A stretch of DNA of 64,000 nt. It comes from Cercospora beticola (lineage: Eukaryota; Ascomycota; Dothideomycetes; Mycosphaerellales; Mycosphaerellaceae). The notes beneath the pieces were generated by a model, which was not told the DNA's origin, ran no database searches, and saw nothing but the letters and a program-made list of their open reading frames with translations. The stretch is taken from positions 2,480,001 to 2,544,000 of the forward strand of contig NC_088939.1 in assembly GCF_033473495.1 (NCBI RefSeq), read 5' to 3'. The position numbers and the translations under genes were made by a program. Positions 11,670 to 21,564 of this stretch are shown here, in pieces; position 1 is the stretch's first letter; the number at the start of each line of letters is the position of its first letter.

Positions 11670-13390
11670 ATGAGAGGCTCGTTATCTTTGCTCTCACTAA
11701 TTCTTTCCTGCATGAGCTGGATCACGCATGTGAGCGCGATCGAGACTCGCCAGAACGATGGATTGTCGACCTGCGTGGTACGCATCGCATCGGAAGTACA
11801 TCACATGTGGGAAATGAATTGACACGTCTGCAGCAAAGATGCCACGACGTTATACTGCCAGTGTATAACTGTGCTTCAGACACAGACCTATGCTTTTGTG
11901 TTTCCAATGGCCTGCAAGACATGCTCGATGTATGCGTCGCAAGCAATTGCACGATCGCTGAGCATCTGGGTATTTCATATCCTGATCATAGCTTTGAAAC
12001 TTGCTAACGTGCGTAGAATCGCAAGCTTTCAACGCGAAAACTTGCGATACCTCGCAAAGTAACCATTCTGTCGCGATCAAGATCTTGTCATGGACATCGT
12101 TCGGGGTCGCGACAGCCTTCGTCTTGGGCCGATCAGTCTCACGTATGATGAGCAAAAGCAGATTCCGTGTCGACGACTGGATGGTGTTCTCCTGCTATGC
12201 TGCTCTTGTTGGCTCAACAATATGCATTCATCTTGCCATAGCCAATGGGCTCGGTGCAGAGAGCTATCTGTTCAGCATCGATCAGCTGAATGAGTTCGCC
12301 AAGGTGAGAGGACTGTCCAGACACATGATCGCTTTTCGATTGTTGTTAACGTTCACAGCTGTTCTACGCCTTCACATTACTGGAACACTTCATTTTGTTC
12401 GGCACGAAAGTCACTTTGGTCTTACTCTACCTCCGGATTCTTCCCTCGCCTGCTGTCAGCACCGCGTATCGATCACTGTGTTGGGCATTTATTGGCCTAC
12501 TCAGCTTGACATTCGTCGCCACCGAATTGGCGACAGTCCTCCAATGCACCCCGGTCGCCTCGATCTGGAATTCTGTCTACGGAAAACAAGGTCAATGCCT
12601 CAACATCGCAACCCTGCAACGAGCGTCGAGCGCTTTAGAACTGATCTACAGCGTCGCCCTCCTCTTCCTCCCGGTCCCGCCTCTCCTCGCAGCAAAGCTG
12701 TCCAAGGCCCAGAACCTCAGACTCATCTGCATCTACACTACCGGGCTGGCTGTCATTATCTGTACCTTAGGTCGCACAATCGTCTCTCCAACGACACCGA
12801 CAAGCTCTTCTGTACCAGCCACGCTCACATCCTCACTCATTCAACCAACAAGCTGGACAATCCTCCAAGTCAACCTCAGCATAATCCTCATCTGCCTCCC
12901 CCCTCTCTCCAATCTCCTCACCTACATTCCCCTCCGCCTCAAAAAATCCACCATCCTCCCCCACAACAACAACAACTCCGCAGAAGAAATCCTCACCGAA
13001 GAAGACCGGAGACGTTCAGGTCTAACACATCAACAACAACAAATGCAAACCACAACACTAGAAATCCCGAACAAAAGTTTCGGTGCTCACAGGGCTGCAC
13101 GTCGTAAGGAAGACGAAGACAAGATCAATAATGAGTCGCCGGGGTTGCATGTTGGGGTGGGAGACTCGACTGTGACGTTTCAGCATAGTATCCCGAAAGA
13201 GACTACGAGGGATAAAGTTGTGTATAAGGATGCGGAAGGGAGGATGCATGAGGTGGAGTTGATTGATCGGCCGGCTTTGGTGGTGGGAGAGGAGGGGAGT
13301 GCAGTGGAAGACGAGGGTTGGGGAGAGGGGAAGGCTATAGATGAGGGGGTGGTTATGGATGAGAAATTAGGAGATGAGGCGATGGTGTGA
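11670..13390 (+). CDS. CFEM-domain seven-TM receptor (Pth11-like)
   Basis: The exons are 11670-11777, 11834-11969, 12017-12303 and 12359-13390, with GT..AG introns, giving 520 aa. A signal peptide (MRGSLSLLSLILSCMSWITH) precedes a CFEM domain at ~34-81 with the expected cysteine ladder (C-V-Q-R-C, C-ASDTDL-C-F-C, DVCVASNCT). Seven hydrophobic segments follow (for example SWTSFGVATAFVLG, YLFSIDQLNEF then LFYAFTLLEHFILF, SVALLFLPVPPLLA). The polar cytoplasmic tail is rich in Asn/Gln and then Gly/Glu/Val. This is the architecture of Pth11-type fungal GPCRs that sense surfaces or host cues. The ligand is unknown. Phases agree at all three introns. Confidence 0.92.
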
Positions 13391-13819
13391 ATGTGCTGAT
13401 CAGAACGATGGTGTATGATATGCTGATGATTGATGACTTATGCGAATGCATGTCTGATATTCGGGATTGCAAAGCTTTAGAAACGCCGCTGTGTTGAGAG
13501 TATGCTCATTAGCTACGATTTTGCGCTCATGCGTGGTGAAGAAATGAATGTGACGCCATGTAATTCTGGTCAAGCTGTTTTGCTACTACCTCAATCAAAG
13601 GCAGTCGTATTTCATTCAATGTTATCAAGTCGTCTATCATGCAATATATTGATAGCCTCAGAAGCAGAGTATTTACCGAGGACCAGGGGGTCGCCCTCTC
13701 CGGCCACGTACACTGGGCTTCCCATTCCTGTCAAGCCCCGTGGCTCGCTCCTTCTGGACCTTGCGCCGCCCTATATCAGGAGGATCCGGTGGAGCAGCTC
13801 GCGTTGGAGGTGGAACTTC
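13391..13819. other. Convergent intergenic region
   Basis: This 429-bp gap lies between the 3' ends of the receptor gene and gcn5. No feature was recognised beyond presumptive terminators. Confidence 0.4.
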
Positions 13820-15133
13820 CTACTGATCCTCCGGCTTTCGATTCGTGCTCTCAAAACTTTCCGGTTCCAGGTACGACCACTCCGGCACTTCGCGAATCTT
13901 CTTCCACATTTCCTTCTCCAGCTTATTGGCAGCTTTGGCATATGGTGTTGTTTCGGCGTTGTAGCGTTTGCAATTCCGCACGATGAGTAGGACGTCTTTG
14001 ACGAAGTCTTCCACGGTTTCGTATTGGTCCTTGTCCAGCTTTTGTTCCATGCTGCTGAGGTCCATGGGTTCTTTGATGACTTCGTAGTAATCGTGAACTT
14101 CCTCGCCGTTGACAGGCTGGAGGAAAGGCCATGCTGAGCTGCTTGTTTGCAGGGCTGAGAGCAGGCCAAGTAGAAGGCTGTGTGAAGGATTGCGCCGAGG
14201 TTGGCGTGCGAGTGCGTCCATGTCGGGTGACCAACCTGTCGCTTTGATTGCGTCAATGGATAGTGGATCAATCTCAGGTAGAGGCTGGCCGGGTTTGATG
14301 TTCCTCCAAGCCTTAGGGGGTTGGTGAACCTCGTAGCTCTTTGATACTGCTCGGATCTTTGCATGAACAGCAGCTTTCTGTTTTAGCAGCATTCGCCCTG
14401 ATTCGAGATAGCGGATTTTGGGCAGCATGGAACACTGCATTATGGTACCACCCTCGTAATCCTTGATATATCCCATCCACTTGGGCTTGTCCAATGTGAT
14501 CTCTTTTGTAAATCCTTGTTTCTTGAAATAACCAATCGCATAGTTGTCGGCGTAGGTCAGGAAGTGCATGACATCGCTGGTAGCCTTGACGTAGTCTTTA
14601 AGATGGCTCATGAGATGTGCGCCGTATCCTTTCACCTGCTGATCAGAGCTGATTGCGCAGAAGACAATCTCGGCGAACTGCCTGCCTTTGAAGGGCCGAT
14701 ATGTGATGCCGCCCACCACTTCTCCGGGCAGGCCGCTTGCTTCTGCGAACGAGCCGGCTGGAGGGCGCTTCACGATTGCTATGCTCAGGTGGGTTCGATC
14801 GTAGACGAGTCGCGCAATGTAGTCCTTGGGCATTTTGGGGAGCTGCTTCTGGAAGATGCATTTGAGGCCGGTGAGGATGATGTGCGACGAGGGCTTGCCG
14901 TCATTGTTGACGACATAGAACGAGATATCGCCATTGCGCTCCTCGACGACTGCGGGCTTCTCGGGGTACGCGGCGTGATTGATCGTGAAGGTTCCGTCGT
15001 CCTCGTCCTCGTCGCGCTCCTCTTCGTGCGACGCCGGCGGAGGCGACACAGACGGTTTGATGCGCTTAGCATCGTGGCCGTTGATGCCTTCCTCAGCCTT
15101 GCGCTTCTCCTCCTTCACGCTGGCCATGCTCAA
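13820..15133 (-). CDS. gcn5: Histone acetyltransferase Gcn5 (SAGA/ADA catalytic subunit)
   Basis: A single exon encodes 437 aa. After an acidic, disordered N-terminus (~1-65), the GNAT domain covers ~70-245. It contains [19 protein letters not shown], with catalytic Glu ~155 and the acetyl-CoA loop [10 protein letters not shown], followed by [13 protein letters not shown]-terminal bromodomain (~335-425) has [19 protein letters not shown] and [12 protein letters not shown], the acetyl-lysine pocket. The length matches yeast Gcn5 (439 aa). The enzyme acetylates histone H3 within SAGA/ADA complexes in the nucleus. A second in-frame ATG two codons downstream is an equally possible start. VMA6 lies 389 bp upstream on the same strand. 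Confidence 0.97.
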   Translation of the reverse strand: MSMASVKEEKRKAEEGINGHDAKRIKPSVSPPPASHEEERDEDEDDGTFTINHAAYPEKPAVVEERNGDISFYVVNNDGKPSSHIILTGLKCIFQKQLPKMPKDYIARLVYDRTHLSIAIVKRPPAGSFAEASGLPGEVVGGITYRPFKGRQFAEIVFCAISSDQQVKGYGAHLMSHLKDYVKATSDVMHFLTYADNYAIGYFKKQGFTKEITLDKPKWMGYIKDYEGGTIMQCSMLPKIRYLESGRMLLKQKAAVHAKIRAVSKSYEVHQPPKAWRNIKPGQPLPEIDPLSIDAIKATGWSPDMDALARQPRRNPSHSLLLGLLSALQTSSSAWPFLQPVNGEEVHDYYEVIKEPMDLSSMEQKLDKDQYETVEDFVKDVLLIVRNCKRYNAETTPYAKAANKLEKEMWKKIREVPEWSYLEPESFESTNRKPEDQ

Positions 15134-15522
15134 TATCTTATGCGGCTATCGGTACTGTATCCTCGAAGTGTCGCAAGTGGTGGCGCGTCGAGCTGCAATC
15201 GGCGGAGAAGTGGCCGATCCCTGCCGCCAGTCATGTGAAAGCAGCTGGCACGCCTTCACTTCTGCACTCAAATCAGCAAATCAGGCAGTCACGCACTCAC
15301 TCAGATGCATGCGGATACTATGTGAGACTGTGAACAGGACGACTGAATCTCTGCGAGTGCACCACCCTCTGGACGTCTCTGTGGGGAATATCATGAGCGG
15401 ATCAGGCAGCGCCTTTACTGATACAGGTTTCATCTGTTGATTGCTACCATTCTATGCTCATGTACCTCCTCAGCACTATACAGAACCAGAACCCCGAGCG
15501 CCAAAGCTTGTTCCTGCTATGC
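15134..15522. other. Short intergenic region
   Basis: This 389-bp interval lies between the VMA6 3' end and the gcn5 start (both on the minus strand) and presumably carries the gcn5 promoter. No motif was identified. Confidence 0.4.
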
Positions 15523-16804
15523 TCAAAATACACTGATAAAGTTGTTAATCCTGTCCTTCTGGTTCTGCGCAATGCATTCCGAAATCCATGTGATATTCCG
15601 GATTTCCTGTCAAGAATGTCAGTAGGCTCTTCATTAATGTGAACTCGTTCTGAAGATAAACTCACCTGCTCCCTCAGCTTGACCCAAGCATACACGACTG
15701 CATGCGTGAATTGGTAGGTAAAGGCCAACTTCGCGATCTCCATCTCCTTCTGGTAGAACAGATCCTCCAGACTCTTCCCCTCATCGCCTCCAATACCGCC
15801 AGACTGGTTGCCCAGAGAGTTGCCGCCCATCCCCGTCTGATCCAGCATGGTTCGGTAGTCAGAGACGCCATCGACTGCTATCCGCACGCCCTCCACATCG
15901 TCCGCTCTGCTCAGCATCAAAGTGCCCTCTGGATGCAATCGGCCAAAGTTAGGGTATAGCTTCTTTCTGTCCTGCTTCGAAAGTTCTGTCCCGAAGGAGT
16001 TGATTGTGATGTTTATTGATCTCCTGTCCGCCTCGAATTCCAGCACTTCGCTCATTACTCCCGCCGTGGGAGTACCACTAATCCCTGGCTCCTCGTTCAC
16101 AAATCTGTAGAAGTCTTCGAGGTAGTTCTTGTACAGTGTGTTTCGAATGATCTCGATGTTCAGCTCATCGAGATCCTGGTGGCTGATGCTACCTTTGAAG
16201 TAAGGCGCCAGCGGAGTTTCGATCAAGACTGAGTTGTACAGTTCTTCGATGTTCGTGGCCACGCACAGCACTGGCATCGTCTCAAACCAGCCCAGAGGAT
16301 GACAGCGCTCCAGCAGTTCCTTCGTATCGCGTTCGTGTAGAGTGCCCGTAATGAGAAGCGCCACGTTGTCAATCATGTAGGCATATGTCAGGTACTCCAT
16401 GAACTTCGCGAGGCTCCCCGTGGCCTGGGCCTGGACGTAGCGGAACTCGGCGACGAGCTTGTCGAGCGTTTTATCGGCGAGAGCGGATGTGGATGGGTTT
16501 GGTGGGAGGGAGGCGAGGTAGTCGCCGTACGCAGGTCCGAGTTGTAGTTTGACATCTGGCGCGCTCTCAGTGTCTGTTCCGTCTGCACAACTGGCAGCCT
16601 CTTCAATGTCATACCGTCGATATTCTCGCATTGTGTCAAGTTGCCGTAGTTCTGGCCGGTGAGCAGTGCGCTCCGGTAGCCACGCACGATGCCCTCGACG
16701 TAGCCGTTGGTCGCATTCTGTATAGAAGCCGCCACCGTCAGTTACAGCTCGCCGGCGGAGATGATGGATATGGCCACACTCACGTAGAACATTCCTTCAG
16801 CCAT
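15523..16804 (-). CDS. VMA6: V-type ATPase V0 subunit d
   Basis: Four exons (16804-16784, 16717-16615, 16555-15666, 15606-15523) encode 365 aa. The first exon is only seven codons (MAEGMFY). Conserved blocks include NGYVEGIVRGYRSALLTG, NLTQCENIDDVKLQL, FMEYLTYAYMIDNVALLITG, HPLGWFETM and the C-terminal ITWISECIAQNQKDRI. The length is close to yeast Vma6 (345 aa). The extra residues include a Gly-rich insertion near ~265. Subunit d couples the V1 central stalk to the c-ring at the vacuolar membrane. All introns are GT..AG and phases agree. Confidence 0.96.
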
Positions 16805-17287
16805 GATTGCGGTATTCGAAGTGTTTCGTGGAAGTGGTGGTGCACGAGGTCACTGCTGTGTGCAGCTAAAGTAGAGGTGCGAGCGTCAAAGAGCTCGGGC
16901 CTGCTGGCGGACGATCGACACAGCGTCAAGTTTACATGTAGGCACTCGCGCACAAGAGACTGAACATAAGACAGAGAAGTATTGCACGCGTACTTGATTG
17001 AGTAATTTTGGTCATAAAATCGTATTTGATTGATGTTATAGTACACTTTGTAACAGCAGCAAATAGTAACACACAGCATATGCCGCAGGCTCAGCCCCAG
17101 TAGAGCCTCACGGAAAACGAACGCGAAGCAGATCTCAGCAAAATAACCCCAACTCCAGCGCTCGAGCGCGAGTCGACTTTTGAAGGACTTGACCGCCCAA
17201 ATCGGATGATTTTAGTGAAGCACACGTTTTGTATCGGTCGAAGGCAAGTGGTGCAGTAAGTTGAAGCTCGTCTCCAGCCACGCACGA
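16805..17287. other. Intergenic region, AT-rich part
   Basis: This 483-bp interval lies between VMA6 (its promoter side) and the 3' end of the gene at 17288. The part around 16970-17075 is clearly more AT-rich than its surroundings. No gene is seen. Confidence 0.4.
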
Positions 17288-18286
17288 TCAGTCCAGCTCC
17301 ATCGCATGAGCTGCACATCCGTTTGGTTGACTGTAGGCTTGCAAGCTGTCAACCATGGCGCTGGTGACTTCATTCTGGTCGGCGGTGATCGGATCTGTTT
17401 CAGCTCTGATGCATCCTCCGGGGGCCGCAAGATGAAGAGCCGGCAACATCTGGAGGCGCGGAATAAGTTGACTTGGGTCGGTGGTCACCAAACGGGCCTC
17501 GGTCAGGTCTTCAGAGAAGATGTAGTACTCGTGCTGTCCGTTGTAGGCGTTCAGAGCTGCCACGAGATATCCGGGGATCGAGCTGTTCTCAAACCAGATG
17601 GAGACATCGTTGAGTTGTGGGTAATGGTTGCTGATCCATTTCGAGTACGCTCTCTGGTTGATTTGACGGCCCTCACTGGTATCCATACGCGTCCAACTGA
17701 TACCCAAACGACGAGTGGCTTCATCGATCAGTGGCTCATTGGTCGCTTCTCTCATAGTCGGTGGGAGAACCAGCTGAGCCAGGTCGTCTGGACCAGCGGC
17801 ACTAGGGCCCATGCGCTGTGACTTGCGGGACGTCACGCTGGGACGCTTCGAGTGCGCCAGAGCGAATGGGCGGCGGGCGTCGAGCTCTTCTTTTTCGATA
17901 TGCGATTGCGACTCAGCAGCTTGGACGTAGCCCTCATCTTCAGGATAGAATATCTGCATTCCTGGGCCGTAAACTGGCTTGCCTCGAGGTTTGACAGGGC
18001 CACCATCATTGCCAGGAGTGACAGTCGAACCGTCTTCGAGATGTTCTTCCTCTTCGTCGTCTTGCGAGAAGATGTCGCCGCGAGAACGCTTGCGACCTGC
18101 GATCGAGCCTGGAGTGGTGGCATTTGATTTGAATGCGTTCGCGTTCGCCAGACCCGTGGGGCTAATGCCATTGAGCATGTGGGCATTGCTATCTTGCTGC
18201 TGAACATAGTGGCTATTGGCGAAGTATGAACTGGGTGCCGAAGGCGGCAGCACAACCGTTGGTGAGTTGGAGAAACTGTTCGACAT
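17288..18286 (-). CDS. Conserved-type hypothetical protein, probably nuclear
   Basis: A single exon encodes 332 aa from the ATG at 18286; the open frame continues upstream but there it is low-complexity and leader-like. The N-terminal third is Ser/Asn/Pro-rich. A basic patch (GRKRSRGD) followed by an acidic run (DDEEEEH) resembles a nuclear localisation signal. The middle has KPRGKPVYGPGM and a SQSHIEKEELDARRPFAL segment, and the C-terminal half is better folded-looking (RRLGISWTRMDTSEG, YPQLNDVSIWFEN, YYIFSEDLTEARLV). I do not recognise a catalytic domain. Similar basic/acidic layouts occur in uncharacterised Pezizomycotina nuclear proteins (recollection, not a search). Confidence 0.75.
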   Translation of the reverse strand: MSNSFSNSPTVVLPPSAPSSYFANSHYVQQQDSNAHMLNGISPTGLANANAFKSNATTPGSIAGRKRSRGDIFSQDDEEEEHLEDGSTVTPGNDGGPVKPRGKPVYGPGMQIFYPEDEGYVQAAESQSHIEKEELDARRPFALAHSKRPSVTSRKSQRMGPSAAGPDDLAQLVLPPTMREATNEPLIDEATRRLGISWTRMDTSEGRQINQRAYSKWISNHYPQLNDVSIWFENSSIPGYLVAALNAYNGQHEYYIFSEDLTEARLVTTDPSQLIPRLQMLPALHLAAPGGCIRAETDPITADQNEVTSAMVDSLQAYSQPNGCAAHAMELD

Positions 18287-19559
18287 CGTGATAGCGGGTG
18301 ACAGGGTGCTACTGCAATGTTTGGTCGAGAAACACGACTGTGGGTCAGTATCAAATGAAATCGGTTGCTTATCCTGCGCCTGTAACCTGTGCACAAGGTC
18401 TGCTAGAGCCGGTGAGCCTCCTATGATGCCGGATCGTGAGGGTAGTCGCGGAAGTCGATGGTTTGATTGTGGATCGAGAAATGAGCTGAGGATCTCAAGC
18501 CAATGCAGATGTGGAGTGAATGCAGCTGATCGGTATGGTAGGGCGACGGTGAGGTGAGGTAGTCGCGGCTGATGAGACAGCAAGGTCTTGGTTATTCGTG
18601 ATGCTCGTGTACCAATGTGTGGTGAGGCGCCGTGTCGCGTGGGATGGGTTGCACGAGGTTGTGGTAGAGGGAAAGAGAAAGAGAAAGAGACAATTGAGCT
18701 GGAAACAAGAGCGAAGGGAAGGGCATTCAACACGCGCGACCAATGGCGCCTGCGGCCGCCTCGTGGACCACTGTGATCGACGCTCCTACCCCAGCTGTGC
18801 CAGCTTGCCAGGATTGCGTAACTAGCGTGCTCAGTTCTACACGCTGAGTGCCCGCGAATCACGACTCAGGCACTCCATCTCACATGCAGCTCAAAGCAAA
18901 GCTAAAGAAGCCGCAGGCACACAAGCTCTCTGCCAGGGAAAGGCGGTCTCCAAGTGGGCGGCAGAGACAGAGGGCTGGAGATGATTACACCTCACATCGG
19001 GCTATCGTCGGCAGGCAGCAAAACAGGGCGGCTGGCATCCCAGCAACCAACAACGTCAACTGATCTCACCACAGAACTTCAGTCGAAGCCTGACGAATGT
19101 GCTCCACCTCCATCGTTCTTATCACGATGGCCCGACGTCTCCTCTCAATCAACCTGAACAAGCAGCGTGAGCGGCAGACTTTCCTAAACCCGCGAATATA
19201 GATGCACCGAAGGATGCCAACGAAGATGTCTGACTGCCACGAAATCTGCAGAGAATCAGCGAACAGGTTCTTACCAGTGGAACAATCTGAATGTCAGCAC
19301 TCTGAACAATAGGAAGCATGACGAAAGGACCTTGGTACTGGAAATGATGAATGCCAAGTTCGTCCGCAACGCGAGAGACCTCGCGGGAGGCCTGAAGACA
19401 GCTCCGTCGAGCGTGCACATATCACCCTCTCACTCTGTACATTAGTCACTAACGTGAAGCCGTTGAGGTGACCAGCGTCGCGAAGTTCAACACCATACCA
19501 GTCCATCATCGCCTGATTTTCATGGCTATCCTAAGTGGTTCTCAAGCTACGACCACGAG
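18287..19559. other. Upstream region with possible minus-strand gene remnant
   Basis: The interval contains the 5' region of the 17288-18286 gene, including a short GA-rich run at ~18668-18690 (GAAAGA repeats). On the minus strand at ~19220-19509, two short protein-like pieces appear (MMDWYGVELRDAGHLNGFT and LGIHHFQYQGPFVMLPIVQ). They could be exons of a small unknown gene or a fragment. I cannot build a full model. Confidence 0.3.
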
Positions 19560-20107
19560 ATGGTGATATTCGACGGAGTACACCGCTCCACACCAGAGGA
19601 AAAGCTTGCATACTTACTGGAGGGGCTCCCAAGACCACCAGCCATCTTCTGTCTGCAATTCATCAACAGAGCGTTGGTGAAAGCTGCGACCTCCCACACG
19701 TAGCGCCAGCGGCGAGTCCGGATCCGCCATTACAGGACGCTATCCAGCTCGGATTGGAGCCGTTGTGTGATGGTTGAGACTGTAACAAGGTTAGAATGGA
19801 GTTTTCGAAGATGGTCCGCGACATCCGTCTAATACTTTTTCGCTCAGGCCGCGGATACATTCAGCCCAAAGATTTCACGGCACCATCTAAGTGTTCATTT
19901 ACTACTAAACTCTGCCTTGAGTCGAGCTATCCAAGTACGAGACGCAATGACAGCCCTTTCTTAGCACTGTTCTGAGCTGCATACCTATGCGACCGGGACA
20001 ACACAATGTTCTTCTCTGATAGGTAATCCATAGTCACTACCACGGCGAAACGCAGGCCGACCTACAACGACGCCGTTCAAAGGCGGGGTGATGCTGCGAC
20101 TGCACGC
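19560..20107 (+). pseudogene. Decayed 5' half of an unknown gene family (paralogue of 41198-42369)
   Basis: Translation across this stretch aligns colinearly with the minus-strand frame at 41497-42369, but it is broken. A frame change occurs at ~19635, and there are in-frame stops at 19775-19777 (TGA), 19973-19975 (TGA) and 20024-20026 (TAA). Matching pieces include EKLAYLLEGLP against DKLDFVLDGLP, KVRMEFSKMVRDIRLIL against KVRMEFFKMVREVRFIL, ESSYPSTRRNDSP against ESTYPSTKRSNSP, and SIVTTTAKR against PIVTPTAGR. The homology runs straight into the open frame starting at 20108, so that ORF is the C-terminal remainder of one longer gene. No intron can explain the stops, because the bases around them align with coding sequence in the paralogue. 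Confidence 0.8.
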
Positions 20108-21481
20108 ATGGTGGAGTTTGCCGCATGGTGTCAATCTGTCTGCACAGCACCAGTGAAACTTGCCGCAGGAGCGTACCAGATCAAGGAGATGTTCGAAAAT
20201 GCAACGGAGGTCATTGTTGCGGCTGATGTCGCTTCATACTCGAAGGAAGCGTTTCCAGTCAACTTCACTATCCACCAGCGCGACTATGGATATCGACTGG
20301 GAGTCCCCATTCCCCACGCCCAAAAAGCCGAGTTTCATACGGGACAGTCACCCAACGAAATGCGAGCCCTCGACTTTGCAATCGACGTAGGCCTCGCTAT
20401 GATGAATAGAACTCGGGGACTCACCCTGCTCGATACTGTTCATGTCATTAGTCACAGCAAGAGCTGGAATGGCAAAGTCATGCGCCGGGCTCTTGTATCC
20501 GCGTCATACGACGATGCTTCGAGCTGCCTAACGACTCCAACAGCTACAAACACTATAGGAGACGCGATCCGTCGCCTTGCCGACGAAGCGCATGAGCCGG
20601 ACATGCAAGACGACTCCACTGTCACAGAGAGTCGGGACAAACACCGTTCGGTTGTGCGTAAGACTGCACCCAAAGGAGTCATAATACAACAGGCGAAGGA
20701 CTTCATCGCTCAGGTGACCGAGCAGACTCCCGTTCAAGCGACCACGAACAATGGCAATGGGAGCAGCGCGAGCATTGCCAGCAGTGACATCACGAGCGAT
20801 GCCCGCGCCAGCTTCTCGAGCGTCACAGGCAATGCAAGCACTAGCATTACGAACGATGGTGCCGCAAATGATCCAAACGACTGCGACACCACAGACCACA
20901 ACCCTGTCAGAGAAGAGCAGCGCGTCCGATGCTTGCGCGAGGGCTGTGGCAGGTGGTTCAACTCCGTGTGCTATCTCAGGATTCACTTGGGGGAGATGCA
21001 CAACTTTGCAACCGCGGACGGTCGATATCCATGCCCCATTAGTGCCCATGCCAACTGTGACGAAAGCTTCGACACCACAGAGGATGCCGTGGAGCATCTG
21101 TATGCACATCCCGAAATGCGCATTCCGTGTCCATATGCAGAGTTATTGGGCTGTCCTAACACCTTCCTCAACATGAGATCTACGAAGAAATGCAGATCAT
21201 CGCACAAGCGACTGCCAGATGGCACCTTTTCCTGCAAGTTTCGCCTGTCTCTCGGAAGTAAGCAGACATTCAAGACTACCGCAGACCGCTTTGGGCATCA
21301 CAGGACCCACGCAGAGCACAACAAACATAAATGCGTCGTGGCTGAGTGTAAGAAATCATGTAGGAGCGCACCAAGCTTGGCAGGCCACATCCGCAATGAT
21401 CATCCTGGCAGGGTAAGCAAGAGCACTAGAAGAGCCGCCCGCATTTCAGACTCGGATGCAAGCAGGGCGGATGCACGCTGA
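20108..21481 (+). CDS. Open C-terminal half of the decayed gene; zinc-finger-like protein
   Basis: An open frame of 457 codons starts at an ATG that lies inside the ancestral gene. Residues 1-~115 align with the paralogue at 41.5-42.0 kb (FAAWCQSVCTAPV, FPVNFTIHQ, YRLGVPIPHAQK). A Ser/Thr/Asn/Ala linker follows. From ~274 to 440 there are five C2H2-like units, for example CLREGCGRWFNSVCYLRIH and CVVAECKKSCRSAPSLAGH. The tail is basic (STRRAARIS). The C2H2 units suggest nucleic-acid binding (inference). Whether a transcript starts here is unknown, since the upstream half is destroyed. The frame has stayed open for 1.37 kb, which hints at recent decay or retained use. The ORF ends 84 bp before the convergent SPB4 gene. 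Confidence 0.55.
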   Translation: MVEFAAWCQSVCTAPVKLAAGAYQIKEMFENATEVIVAADVASYSKEAFPVNFTIHQRDYGYRLGVPIPHAQKAEFHTGQSPNEMRALDFAIDVGLAMMNRTRGLTLLDTVHVISHSKSWNGKVMRRALVSASYDDASSCLTTPTATNTIGDAIRRLADEAHEPDMQDDSTVTESRDKHRSVVRKTAPKGVIIQQAKDFIAQVTEQTPVQATTNNGNGSSASIASSDITSDARASFSSVTGNASTSITNDGAANDPNDCDTTDHNPVREEQRVRCLREGCGRWFNSVCYLRIHLGEMHNFATADGRYPCPISAHANCDESFDTTEDAVEHLYAHPEMRIPCPYAELLGCPNTFLNMRSTKKCRSSHKRLPDGTFSCKFRLSLGSKQTFKTTADRFGHHRTHAEHNKHKCVVAECKKSCRSAPSLAGHIRNDHPGRVSKSTRRAARISDSDASRADAR

Positions 21482-21564
21482 GGTTCATGCACCAGTCCGA
21501 TCTATCGAAGCACACGCGTGAGGTCCACGACCGCACTTCCTGGTCACTCATCTATTCTCAGCCT

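Noticed and set aside
14516..15238. 240-codon plus-strand open frame
   Set aside because: It is antisense to gcn5. No domain was found, while the minus strand encodes a full GNAT and bromodomain.
18287..18862. Upstream extension of the 17288-18286 frame
   Set aside because: The frame is open but low-complexity and leader-like. The ATG at 18286 starts a plausible protein, and GA repeats lie in the leader.
20528..21109. 193-codon minus-strand frame
   Set aside because: It is antisense to the zinc-finger-like open frame. That plus frame has paralogue support and this one has none.
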